NCBI RefSeq assembly: GCF_001274785.1
Contig: NZ_LHPI01000001.1
Location: forward strand, 124,001 to 188,000
Source of the DNA: Vibrio hepatarius
GTDB lineage: Bacteria > Pseudomonadota > Gammaproteobacteria > Enterobacterales > Vibrionaceae
DNA length: 64,000 nucleotides
Reading direction: 5' to 3'
This document shows, piece by piece, positions 46,160 through 55,358 of this stretch (the stretch's first letter is position 1; the number at the start of each line of letters is the position of its first letter). Both the position numbers and the translations under genes were made by a program. Below the pieces are notes generated by a model that saw nothing but the letters and a program-made list of their open reading frames with translations, made no database searches and was not told the origin of the DNA.

Positions 46160-47821
46160 TTAAGCTGCAAGGATGGTTTTTAGATCGTCTTCAACGTTGC
46201 CGATACTGCGCATATCGAACTTATCTTGGATGATCTTAATCAGGTTGTCGGTCAAGAACGCAGGTGCGGTTGGACCGGTGTAAATGCCTTTTACGCCCAG
46301 TGCAAACAGCGTTAGCAGGATTACGATAGCTTTTTGTTCGAACCAAGACAGGACCAGCGTTAACGGCAGTTCATTGATGTCGCAGTCAAACTCTTTTGAT
46401 AGAGCAAGAGCCAATTGGATTGCTGAGTAAGCGTCGTTACACTGGCCTACATCTAACAGGCGAGGGATGCCGTTGATATCGCCAAACTGGTTTTTGTTAA
46501 AGCGGAACTTACCACACGCTAGCGTTAGGATCAGCGTGTCATCTGGTGCACTTGCAGTAAAGTCGGTGTAGTAGCTACGTTCAGATTTATCACCATCGCA
46601 ACCGCCGACAAGGAAGAAGTGTTTGATGTTACCCGCTTTCACTTGCTCAACCACCGCAGGTGCCGCGCTCATCAGTGCATTACGACCAAATCCAACCGTG
46701 ATCATCTGCTCGATCTCGTTGTGTTGGAAGCCCGGTTGCGCCAATGCGCATTCGATCACTTGGCTGAAATCGTCACCTTCAATATGTGCCACGCCCGGCC
46801 AACCTACGATGCTACGAGTGAATAAGCGATCTGCGTATTGGCCGACATTTGGGTTCAGCAAGCAGTTTGACGTCATCACAATCGCACCAGGGAAGTTGGC
46901 GAACTCCTTCTGTTGGTTTTGCCATGCGCTACCGTAGTTGCCCACTAGGTGCGAGTATTTCTTAAGCTCAGGGTAACCGTGTGCTGGTAGCATTTCGCCG
47001 TTGGTGTAGACGTTAATACCTTTCCCTTCGGTTTGCTGAAGGATTTTCTCTAGGTCGTGCAAGTCGTGGCCAGAAACCAGAATGCACTTGCCCTGAACGG
47101 TTTTTACGTTTACTTGAGTTGGCTCTGGGTGACCAAAGGTCTTGGTTTCACCGTGGTCAAGCATTTCCATGACTTTGTAGTTCATCAGACCGATTTGCAT
47201 CGAGCAATCTAGCAGTGCGCCTAGGTCTTCTGGGTCTGTGCCTAACCAAGCCATGATTTGGTGGTATTCAGCGTAAATGTCGTTGTTGGTTTGTTCCAGT
47301 ACGCGTGCATGCTCCATGTAAGCTGCTGCACCTTTTAGACCGTACAGACACAGTAGGCGCAGGCCGATTACGTCTTCGCTAATGCTTTGGTAGCCGCGGT
47401 TTACCGCCACTTGAGGCGCGAATGCGAGAATTTCTTCTTCGCTTTGCGGTAGGTCGAAATCCGCGACAGCAGGGATGTTGTCGATGCTGGTGTCAGTCAG
47501 TTTCGCGGCAGCAAGAGTTTGTTCTTTTAAGCGCGCTTTGAATGTCGCCGCTTGAGCAGACAGTTCAAGAATTCGTTCAGGGTCAAAGTTAACATTGGTT
47601 AATGTAGAGAAGAACGCTCTTGGCGCCCATTGGTTGACTTCGTCGTCAACAATATCAAAGCGCAGCGCTTGTTCTGCCCAGTAAGAAACACCTTGTAGGG
47701 TGTAAACCAGCACGTCTTGTAGGTCGGATACTTCAGAAGTTTTGCCACACATGCCTTGTGCGAACGAGCAGCCTTTAACGGTAGGGGTTTGAATAGTCTG
47801 TTCACATTGAATACAGAACAT
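46160..47821 (-). CDS. hcp: Hydroxylamine reductase / hybrid-cluster protein
   Basis: Hybrid-cluster protein of 553 aa, now regarded mainly as a high-affinity NO reductase and S-nitrosylase. The N-terminal cluster Cys are at 3, 6, 18 and 25 ([17 protein letters not shown]), as in enterobacterial Hcp. Hybrid cluster segments include [13 protein letters not shown] and GGCDGDK. The CDS sits 193 bp downstream of norR in the same direction behind a sigma-54 promoter. Confidence 0.96.
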   Translation of the reverse strand: MFCIQCEQTIQTPTVKGCSFAQGMCGKTSEVSDLQDVLVYTLQGVSYWAEQALRFDIVDDEVNQWAPRAFFSTLTNVNFDPERILELSAQAATFKARLKEQTLAAAKLTDTSIDNIPAVADFDLPQSEEEILAFAPQVAVNRGYQSISEDVIGLRLLCLYGLKGAAAYMEHARVLEQTNNDIYAEYHQIMAWLGTDPEDLGALLDCSMQIGLMNYKVMEMLDHGETKTFGHPEPTQVNVKTVQGKCILVSGHDLHDLEKILQQTEGKGINVYTNGEMLPAHGYPELKKYSHLVGNYGSAWQNQQKEFANFPGAIVMTSNCLLNPNVGQYADRLFTRSIVGWPGVAHIEGDDFSQVIECALAQPGFQHNEIEQMITVGFGRNALMSAAPAVVEQVKAGNIKHFFLVGGCDGDKSERSYYTDFTASAPDDTLILTLACGKFRFNKNQFGDINGIPRLLDVGQCNDAYSAIQLALALSKEFDCDINELPLTLVLSWFEQKAIVILLTLFALGVKGIYTGPTAPAFLTDNLIKIIQDKFDMRSIGNVEDDLKTILAA

Positions 47822-47892
47822 TGCGCTTCTCCAATAACAGTAAGTTCTTTATTTGCGGTCGAGCCGCTTCTCTTTTCGATGCCACTGTTAGA

Positions 47893-47908
47893 GCAGATTG
47901 CGTGCCAA
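47893..47908 (-). promoter_or_regulatory. Sigma-54 promoter of hcp
   Basis: On the minus strand TTGGCACGCAATCTGC: GG and GC are exactly ten bases apart and TGGCACG matches the consensus fully. It lies about 72 bp before the hcp start codon and just downstream of norR, whose product is a sigma-54 activator. Confidence 0.88.
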
Positions 47909-47967
47909 TAGTTAAAATTATGAATTTAAAGGATTTTATCTTATTTTTATTATCCATATGATGTAAT

Positions 47968-48000
47968 AAAGACAACGCAAAGGTTGTCTTTTTTACATCG
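47968..48000. promoter_or_regulatory. Dyad and 18-bp repeat upstream of hcp
   Basis: AAAGACAAC and GTTGTCTTT arms (47968-47976, 47983-47991) around a six-base loop. The right part, GTTGTCTTTTTTACATCG (47983-48000), occurs again exactly at 49588-49605 before norR. It lies about 100-120 bp before the predicted hcp start point, where a sigma-54 activator would bind. As RNA the same dyad could be a weak norR terminator. Confidence 0.55.
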
Positions 48001-48014
48001 ATAATATTGAAGAG

Positions 48015-49544
48015 CTAGTTTGAAAGGTCGAACTTTTTACCCATGCGATACAGGTTGCCACGATCCATTTGCAGAAATTCCGCCGCTTTTGACCAAGTTC
48101 CGTTCGATTTTTCAAGCGCATAGACAATCAAGTCTTTCTGATAGTTCTCAACCAGCGAGCGCATACCGTGGCTGTTATCCGGAAAGTACTTGGATGTATT
48201 TTTGACATCTTGCTTGGTTAGGCTGCTATCAAAATGACTGACTTTGATGATCTGCTGCTGTTCCTGAATCGCTCGCAACGCCGCACGGGTTAAGGTGTGT
48301 TCCAGTTCGCGCACGTTGCCCGGCCAAGGCTGCTTTTCTAGCAAAGTAAGTGACTTAGAATGTAAGTGCAGGTTCGGGATATTGAACTGGCTGCGAACTT
48401 TTTCCAGCAAGTAGCCCGCCAGTACTGGAATGTCACCTTCGCGTTTACGCAGCGGTGGCACTGAGATTGGGAACACGTTGAGGCGATGGAATAGATCGGC
48501 GCGAAACTGACCTTGTTCGACCTCTCGTTCCAGCGAGCGGTTGGTCGCTGCGATAATACGCACGTTGACCAACAGGTGCTGGTCGCTACCGACGCGTTGT
48601 AGTTCACCTTGTTGAATCACGCGCAGCAATTTAGCCTGCAGCACCAAAGGCAACTCGCCGACTTCATCAAGGAAAATCGTCCCACCGTCTGCCAGTTCAA
48701 ATTTACCCGCGCGGTGGCTGTTTGCGCCAGTAAACGCGCCTTTAACGTGCCCAAACAGCTCGCTTTCCGCAAGTCCTTCTGGCAGTGCGGCGCAGTTGAC
48801 GTAAATCATCGCTTTATCGCGGCGGCTGGATTGGGCGTGGACGCTGTGCGCGACCAGTTCTTTACCAACACCCGTTTCACCAGTGATCAGAACTGCGTAA
48901 TCAGACTTGGCGACGGTTTCAATATTATTGCGCAGTTGCTGGATTTGCGGGCTTAAGCCCACCATCTCACCTTGCTTGGAACGTGCTTGTTGGATCAAAG
49001 CTTGAGTGACGTTCTTTTGTTTTTTGTTCTGCGCTTTTAATGCTTTGATCTGCCCAATGTTACGCAGCGTTGCCGCGGCGAGGGCGGCGAAGGTTTCAAG
49101 GGTAACGGATTCAATTACATCAAACGCGCCAACAGTCAGTGAGTCGAGCGTCAAAACGCCCACCAGTTGTCCGTCAACATATAAGCTGCAACCTAAGCAG
49201 TCGTGCACATCCAATTCGGCCTCTTCGCTGAGTAGCACGCCGCTGAAAGGGTCAGGCAACTCGCAGTCTGCGCCAAAGCGAACAGGCTGCTTCGATTGCA
49301 TGATGGCTTCGAGTCTTGGGTGCGCTTTGGGAAAAAATCGACGCCCTAGAACACTGGCAGAAAGCCCCTTAACGGCGACGGGAGTAAGAAAACCGTCTTC
49401 GTCCAACACAAATAAGGCACTGGCATCACAAGGAAAGACTTTGTCGATGCCGTTGATGAGATGTTGGTACTGGGCTTCACTGTTCAGGTTTGAGCTAAGA
49501 TTGAGTGCTATCTCAAGCAGCACTTTATTTAGATTTGGGTTCAT
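48015..49544 (-). CDS. norR: Nitric oxide-responsive sigma-54 activator NorR
   Basis: Enhancer-binding protein of 509 aa. N-terminal GAF domain with the iron-site region expected of NorR ([26 protein letters not shown], residues 97-123); AAA+ domain with Walker A GETGVGKE (222-229), GAFTGA loop (269-274) and DEVGELP; C-terminal Fis-type HTH ([19 protein letters not shown]). It binds NO through a non-haem iron and then drives sigma-54 promoters. Here the likely target is hcp-hcr; no norVW is present in the window. Confidence 0.94.
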   Translation of the reverse strand: MNPNLNKVLLEIALNLSSNLNSEAQYQHLINGIDKVFPCDASALFVLDEDGFLTPVAVKGLSASVLGRRFFPKAHPRLEAIMQSKQPVRFGADCELPDPFSGVLLSEEAELDVHDCLGCSLYVDGQLVGVLTLDSLTVGAFDVIESVTLETFAALAAATLRNIGQIKALKAQNKKQKNVTQALIQQARSKQGEMVGLSPQIQQLRNNIETVAKSDYAVLITGETGVGKELVAHSVHAQSSRRDKAMIYVNCAALPEGLAESELFGHVKGAFTGANSHRAGKFELADGGTIFLDEVGELPLVLQAKLLRVIQQGELQRVGSDQHLLVNVRIIAATNRSLEREVEQGQFRADLFHRLNVFPISVPPLRKREGDIPVLAGYLLEKVRSQFNIPNLHLHSKSLTLLEKQPWPGNVRELEHTLTRAALRAIQEQQQIIKVSHFDSSLTKQDVKNTSKYFPDNSHGMRSLVENYQKDLIVYALEKSNGTWSKAAEFLQMDRGNLYRMGKKFDLSN

Positions 49545-49587
49545 TGACTTTACTAGCGGAACAAACGTGCCAGAATCCTATCAAGCT

Positions 49588-49605
49588 GTTGTCTTTTTTA
49601 CATCG
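49588..49605. repeat. 18-bp repeat upstream of norR
   Basis: Exact copy of 47983-48000 (GTTGTCTTTTTTACATCG), about 45-60 bp before the norR start codon. Probably a shared operator for norR and hcp. Confidence 0.6.
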
Positions 49606-49782
49606 TCCGAAAGGGTATAAACGCCTTTCGCTTGATTAAGGTCAATTTGTAGATGCGAAGTGTGCCGAAAAGGCAAGATACAGAGATGTTAATTAAGTGT
49701 TTAATCTTGCGATGAATGTTGAGCAATCCAGGTGCATTTCTATTATGATGGGCGCATAGTTTCTTAACGTTTCCCCTCGTGT

Positions 49783-50511
49783 ATGTTCGCTGAATGGATC
49801 TCCACCGAAGCATTGATTGCTGCGCTATTAATTTTCCTCGGTTCTTTTGTTCAAACCGCCATCGGTTTTGGCTTAGCCGTGGTGGCTGCGCCGTTACTGT
49901 TTTTGATTTCACCTGATTACGTGCCGGCACCTATTTGTGTGGTGGCGCTGTTTATCTCGTTGCTGAACGCGTTAAAACACCGAGATAGCGTGGAGATTGG
50001 CGGTCTGAAAATGGCATTGATCGGTCGGGTGCCGGGATCGCTCGCGGGTGGCGTCCTGTTGGTGATGGTTTCGACCGATATGCTGGCGTTATGGCTGGGA
50101 GGACTGGTACTGTTCGCAGTGGCGGTGAGTTTATTGCCATTTCGTATTGAACCGACGCCAACTCGCATGACCATTGCAGGCTTCTTTTCTGGCTTTTTTG
50201 GTACGAGCTCTGCGATCGGTGGTCCGCCGATGGCGTTGCTGCTGCAACATCAGGAAGCGAACCAACTGCGTGGTAACTTGTCGGCGTTCTTCGTCTTCAG
50301 TTCGATCATCTCGTTGGTCATTCAAATACCCGCTGGATTTCTTTCGTGGCACCACGTTTGGATTACGATCCCGCTTATTCCCGCCTCTTGGGTTGGTTAC
50401 AAGCTGGCGCGTATGACCACGTACTCTTTGCCTAAAGAGAAGATTCGTATGGGGGCGTTGTTGCTCTGCTCTGTAAGCGGTGCGACCGCTGTCTGGAAAG
50501 GATTAATGTAA
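49783..50511 (+). CDS. TSUP-family (TauE/SafE) permease
   Basis: Membrane protein of 242 aa with about seven to eight helices. The family segments FVQTAIGFGLAVVAAPLLFLI at the N-terminus and FFSGFFGTSSAIGGPPMALLL in the middle are the two related halves. TSUP proteins transport sulfite, sulfoacetate, taurine or similar anions; this one's substrate is unknown. The gene is divergent from norR, 238 bp away. Confidence 0.87.
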   Translation: MFAEWISTEALIAALLIFLGSFVQTAIGFGLAVVAAPLLFLISPDYVPAPICVVALFISLLNALKHRDSVEIGGLKMALIGRVPGSLAGGVLLVMVSTDMLALWLGGLVLFAVAVSLLPFRIEPTPTRMTIAGFFSGFFGTSSAIGGPPMALLLQHQEANQLRGNLSAFFVFSSIISLVIQIPAGFLSWHHVWITIPLIPASWVGYKLARMTTYSLPKEKIRMGALLLCSVSGATAVWKGLM

Positions 50512-50558
50512 GATACTCACCTAATGTACAGGTATTCATCTAGGGTTAAGGAAAACTC

Positions 50559-50852
50559 ATGATACTAGAAGTGGCAGTACTGGACGTGAAGCCAGGCTTA
50601 GAACAAGAATTTGAGCGCAACTTTGCCAAAGCGCAGGCGATCATAGCCTCGATGAAAGGGTATGTGTCTCATCAACTGCAACATTGTATTGAAAAGCCCA
50701 GTCGCTATATTTTATTGGTAAACTGGGAAACATTAGTCGACCATGAGCAAGGTTTTAGGCAGTCGGCGGAATATCAGGAATGGAAAGCGCTTTTACATCA
50801 TTTTTATGAACCATTCCCAACTGTAGAACACTACGAACCGGTCTACAGTTAA
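50559..50852 (+). CDS. Antibiotic biosynthesis monooxygenase (ABM) domain protein
   Basis: Small protein of 97 aa with a ferredoxin-like ABM fold (VLDVKPGLEQEFERNFAKAQAIIASMKGYVSHQLQHC; ILLVNWETLVDHEQGFRQSAEYQEWKALLHHFYEPFP). The family contains quinone monooxygenases and haem-degrading enzymes, but many members have unknown roles. The name does not imply antibiotic synthesis. Preceded by AAGGAAAAC. Confidence 0.85.
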   Translation: MILEVAVLDVKPGLEQEFERNFAKAQAIIASMKGYVSHQLQHCIEKPSRYILLVNWETLVDHEQGFRQSAEYQEWKALLHHFYEPFPTVEHYEPVYS

Positions 50853-50872
50853 ATTCGTTAAGGAGTAGTAAG

Positions 50873-51301
50873 GTGTTAAGAATACTCGGAAATATCATTT
50901 GGTTTCTGTGTGGTGGCGTTGTAATGGGACTGATGTGGTGGTTCTTCGGCCTACTCGCATTTGTCAGTATCATCGGTATCCCATGGGGACGCGCGTGTTT
51001 TGTTATGGGCAACTTTTCGTTCTTCCCATTCGGTCAGGAAGTGATTGAGCGTGATGAACTGACCCGCCGCAAAGATATTGGCACGGGAGCGCTGGGATTC
51101 ATCGGTAACGTGATTTGGTTTCTTTTAGCTGGTATTTGGCTGGCAATTGGCCATATCTTTTCTGCGGTAGCGTGTTTCGTTACCATCATCGGTATTCCGT
51201 TTGCGCTACAGCACTTAAAACTGGCGTATATCTCGCTTGCGCCGATCGGTAAAGCGGTAGTGTCTAAAGAAGAAGCGGCGATGGCGCGTTACCCACGCTA
51301 A
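50873..51301 (+). CDS. yccF: YccF-family inner-membrane protein
   Basis: Protein of 142 aa, starting at GTG 50873 behind AAGGAG. Two similar halves, each with NIIWFLCGGV or NVIWFLLAGI, then SIIGIPWGRACF or TIIGIPFALQHLKLAYISLAP, the YccF pattern; about four helices. Function unknown; in E. coli yccF lies in the mgsA-region neighbourhood, which is not the case here. It follows the ABM gene by 20 bp. Confidence 0.9.
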   Translation: MLRILGNIIWFLCGGVVMGLMWWFFGLLAFVSIIGIPWGRACFVMGNFSFFPFGQEVIERDELTRRKDIGTGALGFIGNVIWFLLAGIWLAIGHIFSAVACFVTIIGIPFALQHLKLAYISLAPIGKAVVSKEEAAMARYPR

Positions 51302-51326
51302 TCGAATCAACCAAATTTAAGCCAAT

Positions 51327-51351
51327 AAAAGAGCCCCGTGTTGGGGCTTTT
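51327..51351. terminator. Bidirectional terminator after yccF
   Basis: AGCCCC/GGGGCT stem (51332-51337, 51343-51348) flanked by an A-run and a T-run, between convergent genes. Confidence 0.85.
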
Positions 51352-51372
51352 GTGATTTTAAGAGGCTGGTAA

Positions 51373-52146
51373 TTATAGCTCTTCACCGTAGATATCGAAC
51401 GTGAAGTATTTACTCGCGATTTTATCGTATGTTCCGTTAGCGCGAATCGCTTCGATAGCTTGGTTAAACTTCTCTGCTAGTGCTTTGTCTTTCTGTCGAA
51501 GAGCCAGAGCCGTACCTTCGCCGATGTACGCTTTGTCTGTCACCGCTTCACCCACAAACTCAAAGCCTTCGCCAATCTCTTTGTCTAGGAATGCCAATGC
51601 AAGTTGGTCTGAATTGCCAAATGTCGCATCCAGACGACCGTTCTGCATGTCGATGTACACTTCATCCTGACCTGCGTAGCGCTTGATATCGGCAACGTCA
51701 CCAAACATATCCGTTACGTAACGGTCGTGGATCGTACCTGTTTGTACGCCGATGACTTTATCTTTCAGGCCTTCTTTGCTGATAACCAGTTTTTGTTCGC
51801 TGTTCGCCACAAAGCGTGCTGGCGTTTGGTAATACTTGTCGGTAAACAATACGCGTTTTTTACGTTCTTCAGTGATACGCATCGATGCCATGATCACGTC
51901 GGATTTGTGTGCCATCAACGCAGGAATCAATGAATCCCAGCTTTGTGAAACCCAAGTACATTCCAGCTTGGCTTCTTGGCAAAGCGCATCCGCGATTTCG
52001 ATATCAAAACCTGCTGGATTGCCGCTTGCGTCCATGTAGTTAAACGGTGGATAGGTAAAATCTGAAGCCAGTCTGACCGTTTTGGCCATGCTCGGTGCAG
52101 CAAAAAGAATGGTTGAACAAGCCAGTACGCTAAGTAGTTTTTTCAT
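51373..52146 (-). CDS. Amino-acid ABC transporter substrate-binding protein (orphan)
   Basis: Periplasmic binding protein of 257 aa, signal peptide ending APSMA. It is of the polar amino acid type 3 (HisJ/ArtJ-like): DFTYPPFNYMDASGNPAGFDIEIADALC, IMASMRITEERKKRVLFTDKYYQTP, GVQTGTIHDRY, and ANGTYDKIASKYF near the end. A basic amino acid is the likely ligand. No permease or ATPase gene is adjacent; the neighbour is an aminotransferase gene 14 bp upstream. Confidence 0.87.
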   Translation of the reverse strand: MKKLLSVLACSTILFAAPSMAKTVRLASDFTYPPFNYMDASGNPAGFDIEIADALCQEAKLECTWVSQSWDSLIPALMAHKSDVIMASMRITEERKKRVLFTDKYYQTPARFVANSEQKLVISKEGLKDKVIGVQTGTIHDRYVTDMFGDVADIKRYAGQDEVYIDMQNGRLDATFGNSDQLALAFLDKEIGEGFEFVGEAVTDKAYIGEGTALALRQKDKALAEKFNQAIEAIRANGTYDKIASKYFTFDIYGEEL

Positions 52147-52160
52147 AGTTAGTCCCTTAT

Positions 52161-53246
52161 TTACTTCGATGTTGTCTGCGTTTTGTTGTAGTTACAGATA
52201 GTTTGAGCGACTTCTTGCATGCTCTGTTCTGAGCCGACAGTGATACGAACACAGTGTTTCAGACTCGGCTCATGAGCCTGATTGCGCGTCACAATCCCTT
52301 GTTCAGCTAAGTAACCAAACAGATCAACATCCGCGTGTGTACGAATTAAAACAAAGTTTGTTGCCGAAGGATAGATGGTCTCTATCCAAGGCAGTTCTTT
52401 AATATTGTTGATAAAGCGTTGCTTGGTCTCGATAAGTGCTTGTGTGCTGGCCGCGACTTTCGCTAATCCTTGCTCACTCAATGCCTTAAGAACGATTTCT
52501 GCCGAGCTGTCAGGCATTGGATACGGCGGAATCAGCTTCATCACGTAGTCCATCACCTCTTGCGTCGCGACGATAAATCCGCACCTTACCGCCGCCAAAC
52601 CGAACGCTTTTGACAGGGTACGAATCACCACGAGATTTGGGTATTGGTCGATTAAGCTCACCACATTCTGTGCCAGTTCGAATTCGATATAGGCTTCGTC
52701 GACCACCACCAACGCGTCTTGCTTGGTCTGCTCTAAGATCTCGATGACCTGAGCTTTGTTCAGCAGTTGTCCCGTCGGGTTGTTTGGCGAACAAAGAAAA
52801 ACGATGTTTGAGTGTTTCGCGGCTTTGACTACGCCGTCTACATCCAACGCAAAGTCTGGCGCGAGCAATGGTACGTCGATGGTCTCAACGGCTAAGGATT
52901 CGGCGCAAAACTCATACATCGCGTAAGTCGGTGAGCAGATCGCGATGCTGTCTGCGCCCGGTTTACAGAAAGTACGAATCAACAGGTCAATAGCTTCATC
53001 TGCTCCTCGCACCGCGAGTACAGGTTGCTCAGTTTGGCAATATTGCTGGTATGCGCTTGCAATCTCATGTGGAAGAAAGTCTGGGTAGCGGTTGTAGTCA
53101 GATTGCTGCTCACTAAACGCGATGGATTGCTCGAGTTCGTTCGCGTTGAGCCATAGTCTCCCCGAACCTCCTATGCGACGTGCAGATTGATAAGGTATTA
53201 ATTTTTTTATGCTCTCAGGCGCTAATTTGTCTGCAAGTGAACCCAT
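52161..53246 (-). CDS. HisC-like histidinol-phosphate aminotransferase
   Basis: PLP-dependent class I/II aminotransferase, 361 aa, HisC-like. Motifs: LWLNANELEQS, RGADEAIDLLIRTF, CSPNNPTGQ, VVDEAYIEF and the PLP Lys in RTLSKAFGLAAVRCGF. It is not in a his operon but sits with an orphan amino-acid binding protein and a divergent LysR gene, so it may act on another amino acid. It is slightly longer than E. coli HisC by an extended N-terminus. Starts behind AAAAGGA. Confidence 0.85.
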   Translation of the reverse strand: MGSLADKLAPESIKKLIPYQSARRIGGSGRLWLNANELEQSIAFSEQQSDYNRYPDFLPHEIASAYQQYCQTEQPVLAVRGADEAIDLLIRTFCKPGADSIAICSPTYAMYEFCAESLAVETIDVPLLAPDFALDVDGVVKAAKHSNIVFLCSPNNPTGQLLNKAQVIEILEQTKQDALVVVDEAYIEFELAQNVVSLIDQYPNLVVIRTLSKAFGLAAVRCGFIVATQEVMDYVMKLIPPYPMPDSSAEIVLKALSEQGLAKVAASTQALIETKQRFINNIKELPWIETIYPSATNFVLIRTHADVDLFGYLAEQGIVTRNQAHEPSLKHCVRITVGSEQSMQEVAQTICNYNKTQTTSK

Positions 53247-53277
53247 GAAAAATCCTTTTGTGTGACTTATAAATCGT

Positions 53278-53299
53278 GATGAATGAAATAAAATTCATC
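53278..53299. promoter_or_regulatory. Candidate LysR operator between hisC-like gene and lysR
   Basis: Perfect 7-bp arms GATGAAT and ATTCATC around eight bases, in the 155-bp divergent region. Suits a LysR site acting on the aminotransferase operon; inferred. Confidence 0.5.
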
Positions 53300-53401
53300 T
53301 TTCGCGGGGCTAATTGTTAATCTAGTCAAAATGAATTTAATAATGAATCGAAATTAAGACATAATAGGCATGCAAAAATAACATGGCTCAACGGTGCGAG
53401 A

Positions 53402-54304
53402 ATGAACAGTCGACTGCCCTCTACAAAAAACTTACAAGCGTTCTTAGCTACCGCTGAGCACCTTAACTTTACCCATGCGGCAGAAAAGCTGAATATGACG
53501 CAAGGCGCGATCAGTCGCCAGATACAGGCGTTGGAGTCGATCATCGGCGCGACGCTGTTTTATCGTCAGGCTCGAGGGTTGGCGTTAACCCCTGAAGGGG
53601 ACAAGTTTGTACCAATGGCGGAAGACATCATTAAGCGTCTGCAAGGTGCGGTGCGAGAGGTCTCTGAAGGCGCAAACCGGATCAAGTTAAACGCACCAAG
53701 CTGTATTACCAGTTGGATTCTTGCCCGTTTGGCGAGTTTTCAACAAGCGTATCCTGATATCAATGTTGAATTAACCTCAACCACCAAGCACCAACCTATC
53801 CCTAACTTTGATAGCTTTGACGTAGTGGTGATGTACGGCAAACCGAGCAAAACTAAAAATGTTCAGCAAGCGTTGTTGTTTGAAGAAAAACTCGCGCCGA
53901 TTTGCTCGCCACAACTGTGGCAAAAGCAACGCTTGGCATCTGAGCAAGGGGATGAGTCTTTGCTTGACCGATTTACCTGGTTACACGCCAACCAAGAACA
54001 ATCTGACTGGCAACTGTGGCTTAACGCCTGTGGGTTACCAAAGCTGAAAGGTAAAACCAATCAGACCTTTGCCACGCTCGATCAAGCGATGAACGCAGCG
54101 CAACTCGGTTATGGGATTGCAATTGGGGATTTGACGTTGGCTGAGCAAGACTTAAAACTCAAGCGAGTGATACAGCCCTTTGATGAAGTGGTGTCGTCAG
54201 GCAACGGATATTACCTGATGTCACACAGCGATAACGACAACGCCAAAGTTGCCAACTTAGTCGGCTGGCTAACCTCAACCGAGCAGCAAAGCGAATTGGT
54301 ATAA
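53402..54304 (+). CDS. LysR-family regulator
   Basis: LysR regulator of 300 aa. HTH: FLATAEHLNFTHAAEKLNMTQGAISRQIQALESIIGATLFYRQARG, close to the GcvA/AmpR branch. Divergent from the hisC-like gene and its binding-protein partner, which it probably controls. Confidence 0.9.
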   Translation: MNSRLPSTKNLQAFLATAEHLNFTHAAEKLNMTQGAISRQIQALESIIGATLFYRQARGLALTPEGDKFVPMAEDIIKRLQGAVREVSEGANRIKLNAPSCITSWILARLASFQQAYPDINVELTSTTKHQPIPNFDSFDVVVMYGKPSKTKNVQQALLFEEKLAPICSPQLWQKQRLASEQGDESLLDRFTWLHANQEQSDWQLWLNACGLPKLKGKTNQTFATLDQAMNAAQLGYGIAIGDLTLAEQDLKLKRVIQPFDEVVSSGNGYYLMSHSDNDNAKVANLVGWLTSTEQQSELV

Positions 54305-54308
54305 CGAA

Positions 54309-55175
54309 TTAGTAAGCCTTGATGCCGTACTCGCGCAGCTTTGACGGTAATACGTTATCCAGTTGATCGATCTCTTCTGGGAATACTTCGATGAGTTCAA
54401 ACTGGTGTGCTTGGTAGATCGACCTGATCTGCTCACGCTGTTTATCAGATATGCTGCCGTTGTCTCTGCCCCAAAATTGCAGATAAACTTTGCCTTGCGG
54501 TAAGTAGAAATCACTCAGCACGTCTTGCTCGATGGGCAGTTGTCGGTCATAGGCGTGCACAATGCCGTTCATGTATAACCAGTTATCGATGATCAACTCG
54601 CCTTTGGATCGAACGTAATGGCCGTCAAGAGTGCGGTGTTTGGCTTCGAATTTTTGTCTGAAACTGGAAAGTGACTTGTCGGTTGCGTGCACCTCTGCAT
54701 CGTGCCCGGAGAACTCCAATACAGATTGCTTTAGGCGCTTATTGCGAACGATGGAGTCGTGCCAAACAACAAACTGCGGGCCGCTCTCTTTGTCTTCGCG
54801 CTGATAACCGCCGACAGTGAGACCGGAATTACTCACTTGCCAGCCGTTTTTACTGCGGTTGATCCAGCCGAGTTCTTGCAGCAGTTGATTGATTTTTTTC
54901 GCGTTGAGGTCAAATCGCTCACCGATTTGTGTCGCGCTTAGTGTTTTTCCGCTGGTGGCGCTGGAATCAATGAGCAGATTTTCAGGCCAGACAATAAACT
55001 TGCCGAATTTGGCGTGCTCGACATACTCGCCACCAAATTTTGCCCCGAGTTCTGTAAGCACCCAGCTCTCTTCCGCACGGTTAATATAACCCGCAGTTTT
55101 TAGCTCTGCGAACAATTGCTTAGGTTCAATTGAACGTAGCTTTGCAAGCGCAGTAGTGGAAATCTTGTCTGACAT
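54309..55175 (-). CDS. Protein with duplicated N-terminal domain and nuclease-like C-terminus
   Basis: Unfamiliar protein of 288 aa. Residues about 20-66 and 96-142 are two copies of one small domain, sharing ELxxxGxINR, a W, GG and FVVW/FIVW in order. The C-terminal part from about 188 (SKGELIIDNWLYMNGIVHAYDRQLP, SDFYLP, VYLQFWG) follows the PD-(D/E)XK pattern of helicase-linked nuclease domains, with Glu193 and Asp222 present but Gln233 where Glu is usual. It may bind DNA without cutting. Function unknown; four bases separate its stop from that of the convergent LysR gene. Confidence 0.7.
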   Translation of the reverse strand: MSDKISTTALAKLRSIEPKQLFAELKTAGYINRAEESWVLTELGAKFGGEYVEHAKFGKFIVWPENLLIDSSATSGKTLSATQIGERFDLNAKKINQLLQELGWINRSKNGWQVSNSGLTVGGYQREDKESGPQFVVWHDSIVRNKRLKQSVLEFSGHDAEVHATDKSLSSFRQKFEAKHRTLDGHYVRSKGELIIDNWLYMNGIVHAYDRQLPIEQDVLSDFYLPQGKVYLQFWGRDNGSISDKQREQIRSIYQAHQFELIEVFPEEIDQLDNVLPSKLREYGIKAY

Positions 55176-55306
55176 ACCTTGTTCCTGAAAGCGGTATCAC
55201 GCGGCCTGTTCGTCAGGCGGATAAAAGTCATTGGATGTTTGTATTGTTCAGGCTATTTAGCGTCAGTTCAAGACAAGTTGCGGCTAAATGTAAGATATGC
55301 CAATAA

Positions 55307-55331
55307 AAAAAAGGCACAGTGTGCCTTTTTT
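55307..55331 (-). terminator. Terminator after glgX
   Basis: AAAAAAGGCAC and GTGCCTTTTTT arms (11 bp, loop AGT), with A-run and T-run on either side; follows the minus-strand glgX. Confidence 0.88.
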
Positions 55332-55358
55332 AGATGAAGTTAGGGGATATGTAAGCCC

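Noticed and set aside
49551..49576. Sigma-54 promoter before norR (minus-strand TGGCACG)
   Set aside because: The -24 part fits, but at the right distance there is TTCCG rather than a GC element; too degenerate to list.
49006..49620. Open frame of 204 codons on the plus strand over norR
   Set aside because: It lies antisense to a gene with clear domains and has no family features; it is a shadow frame.
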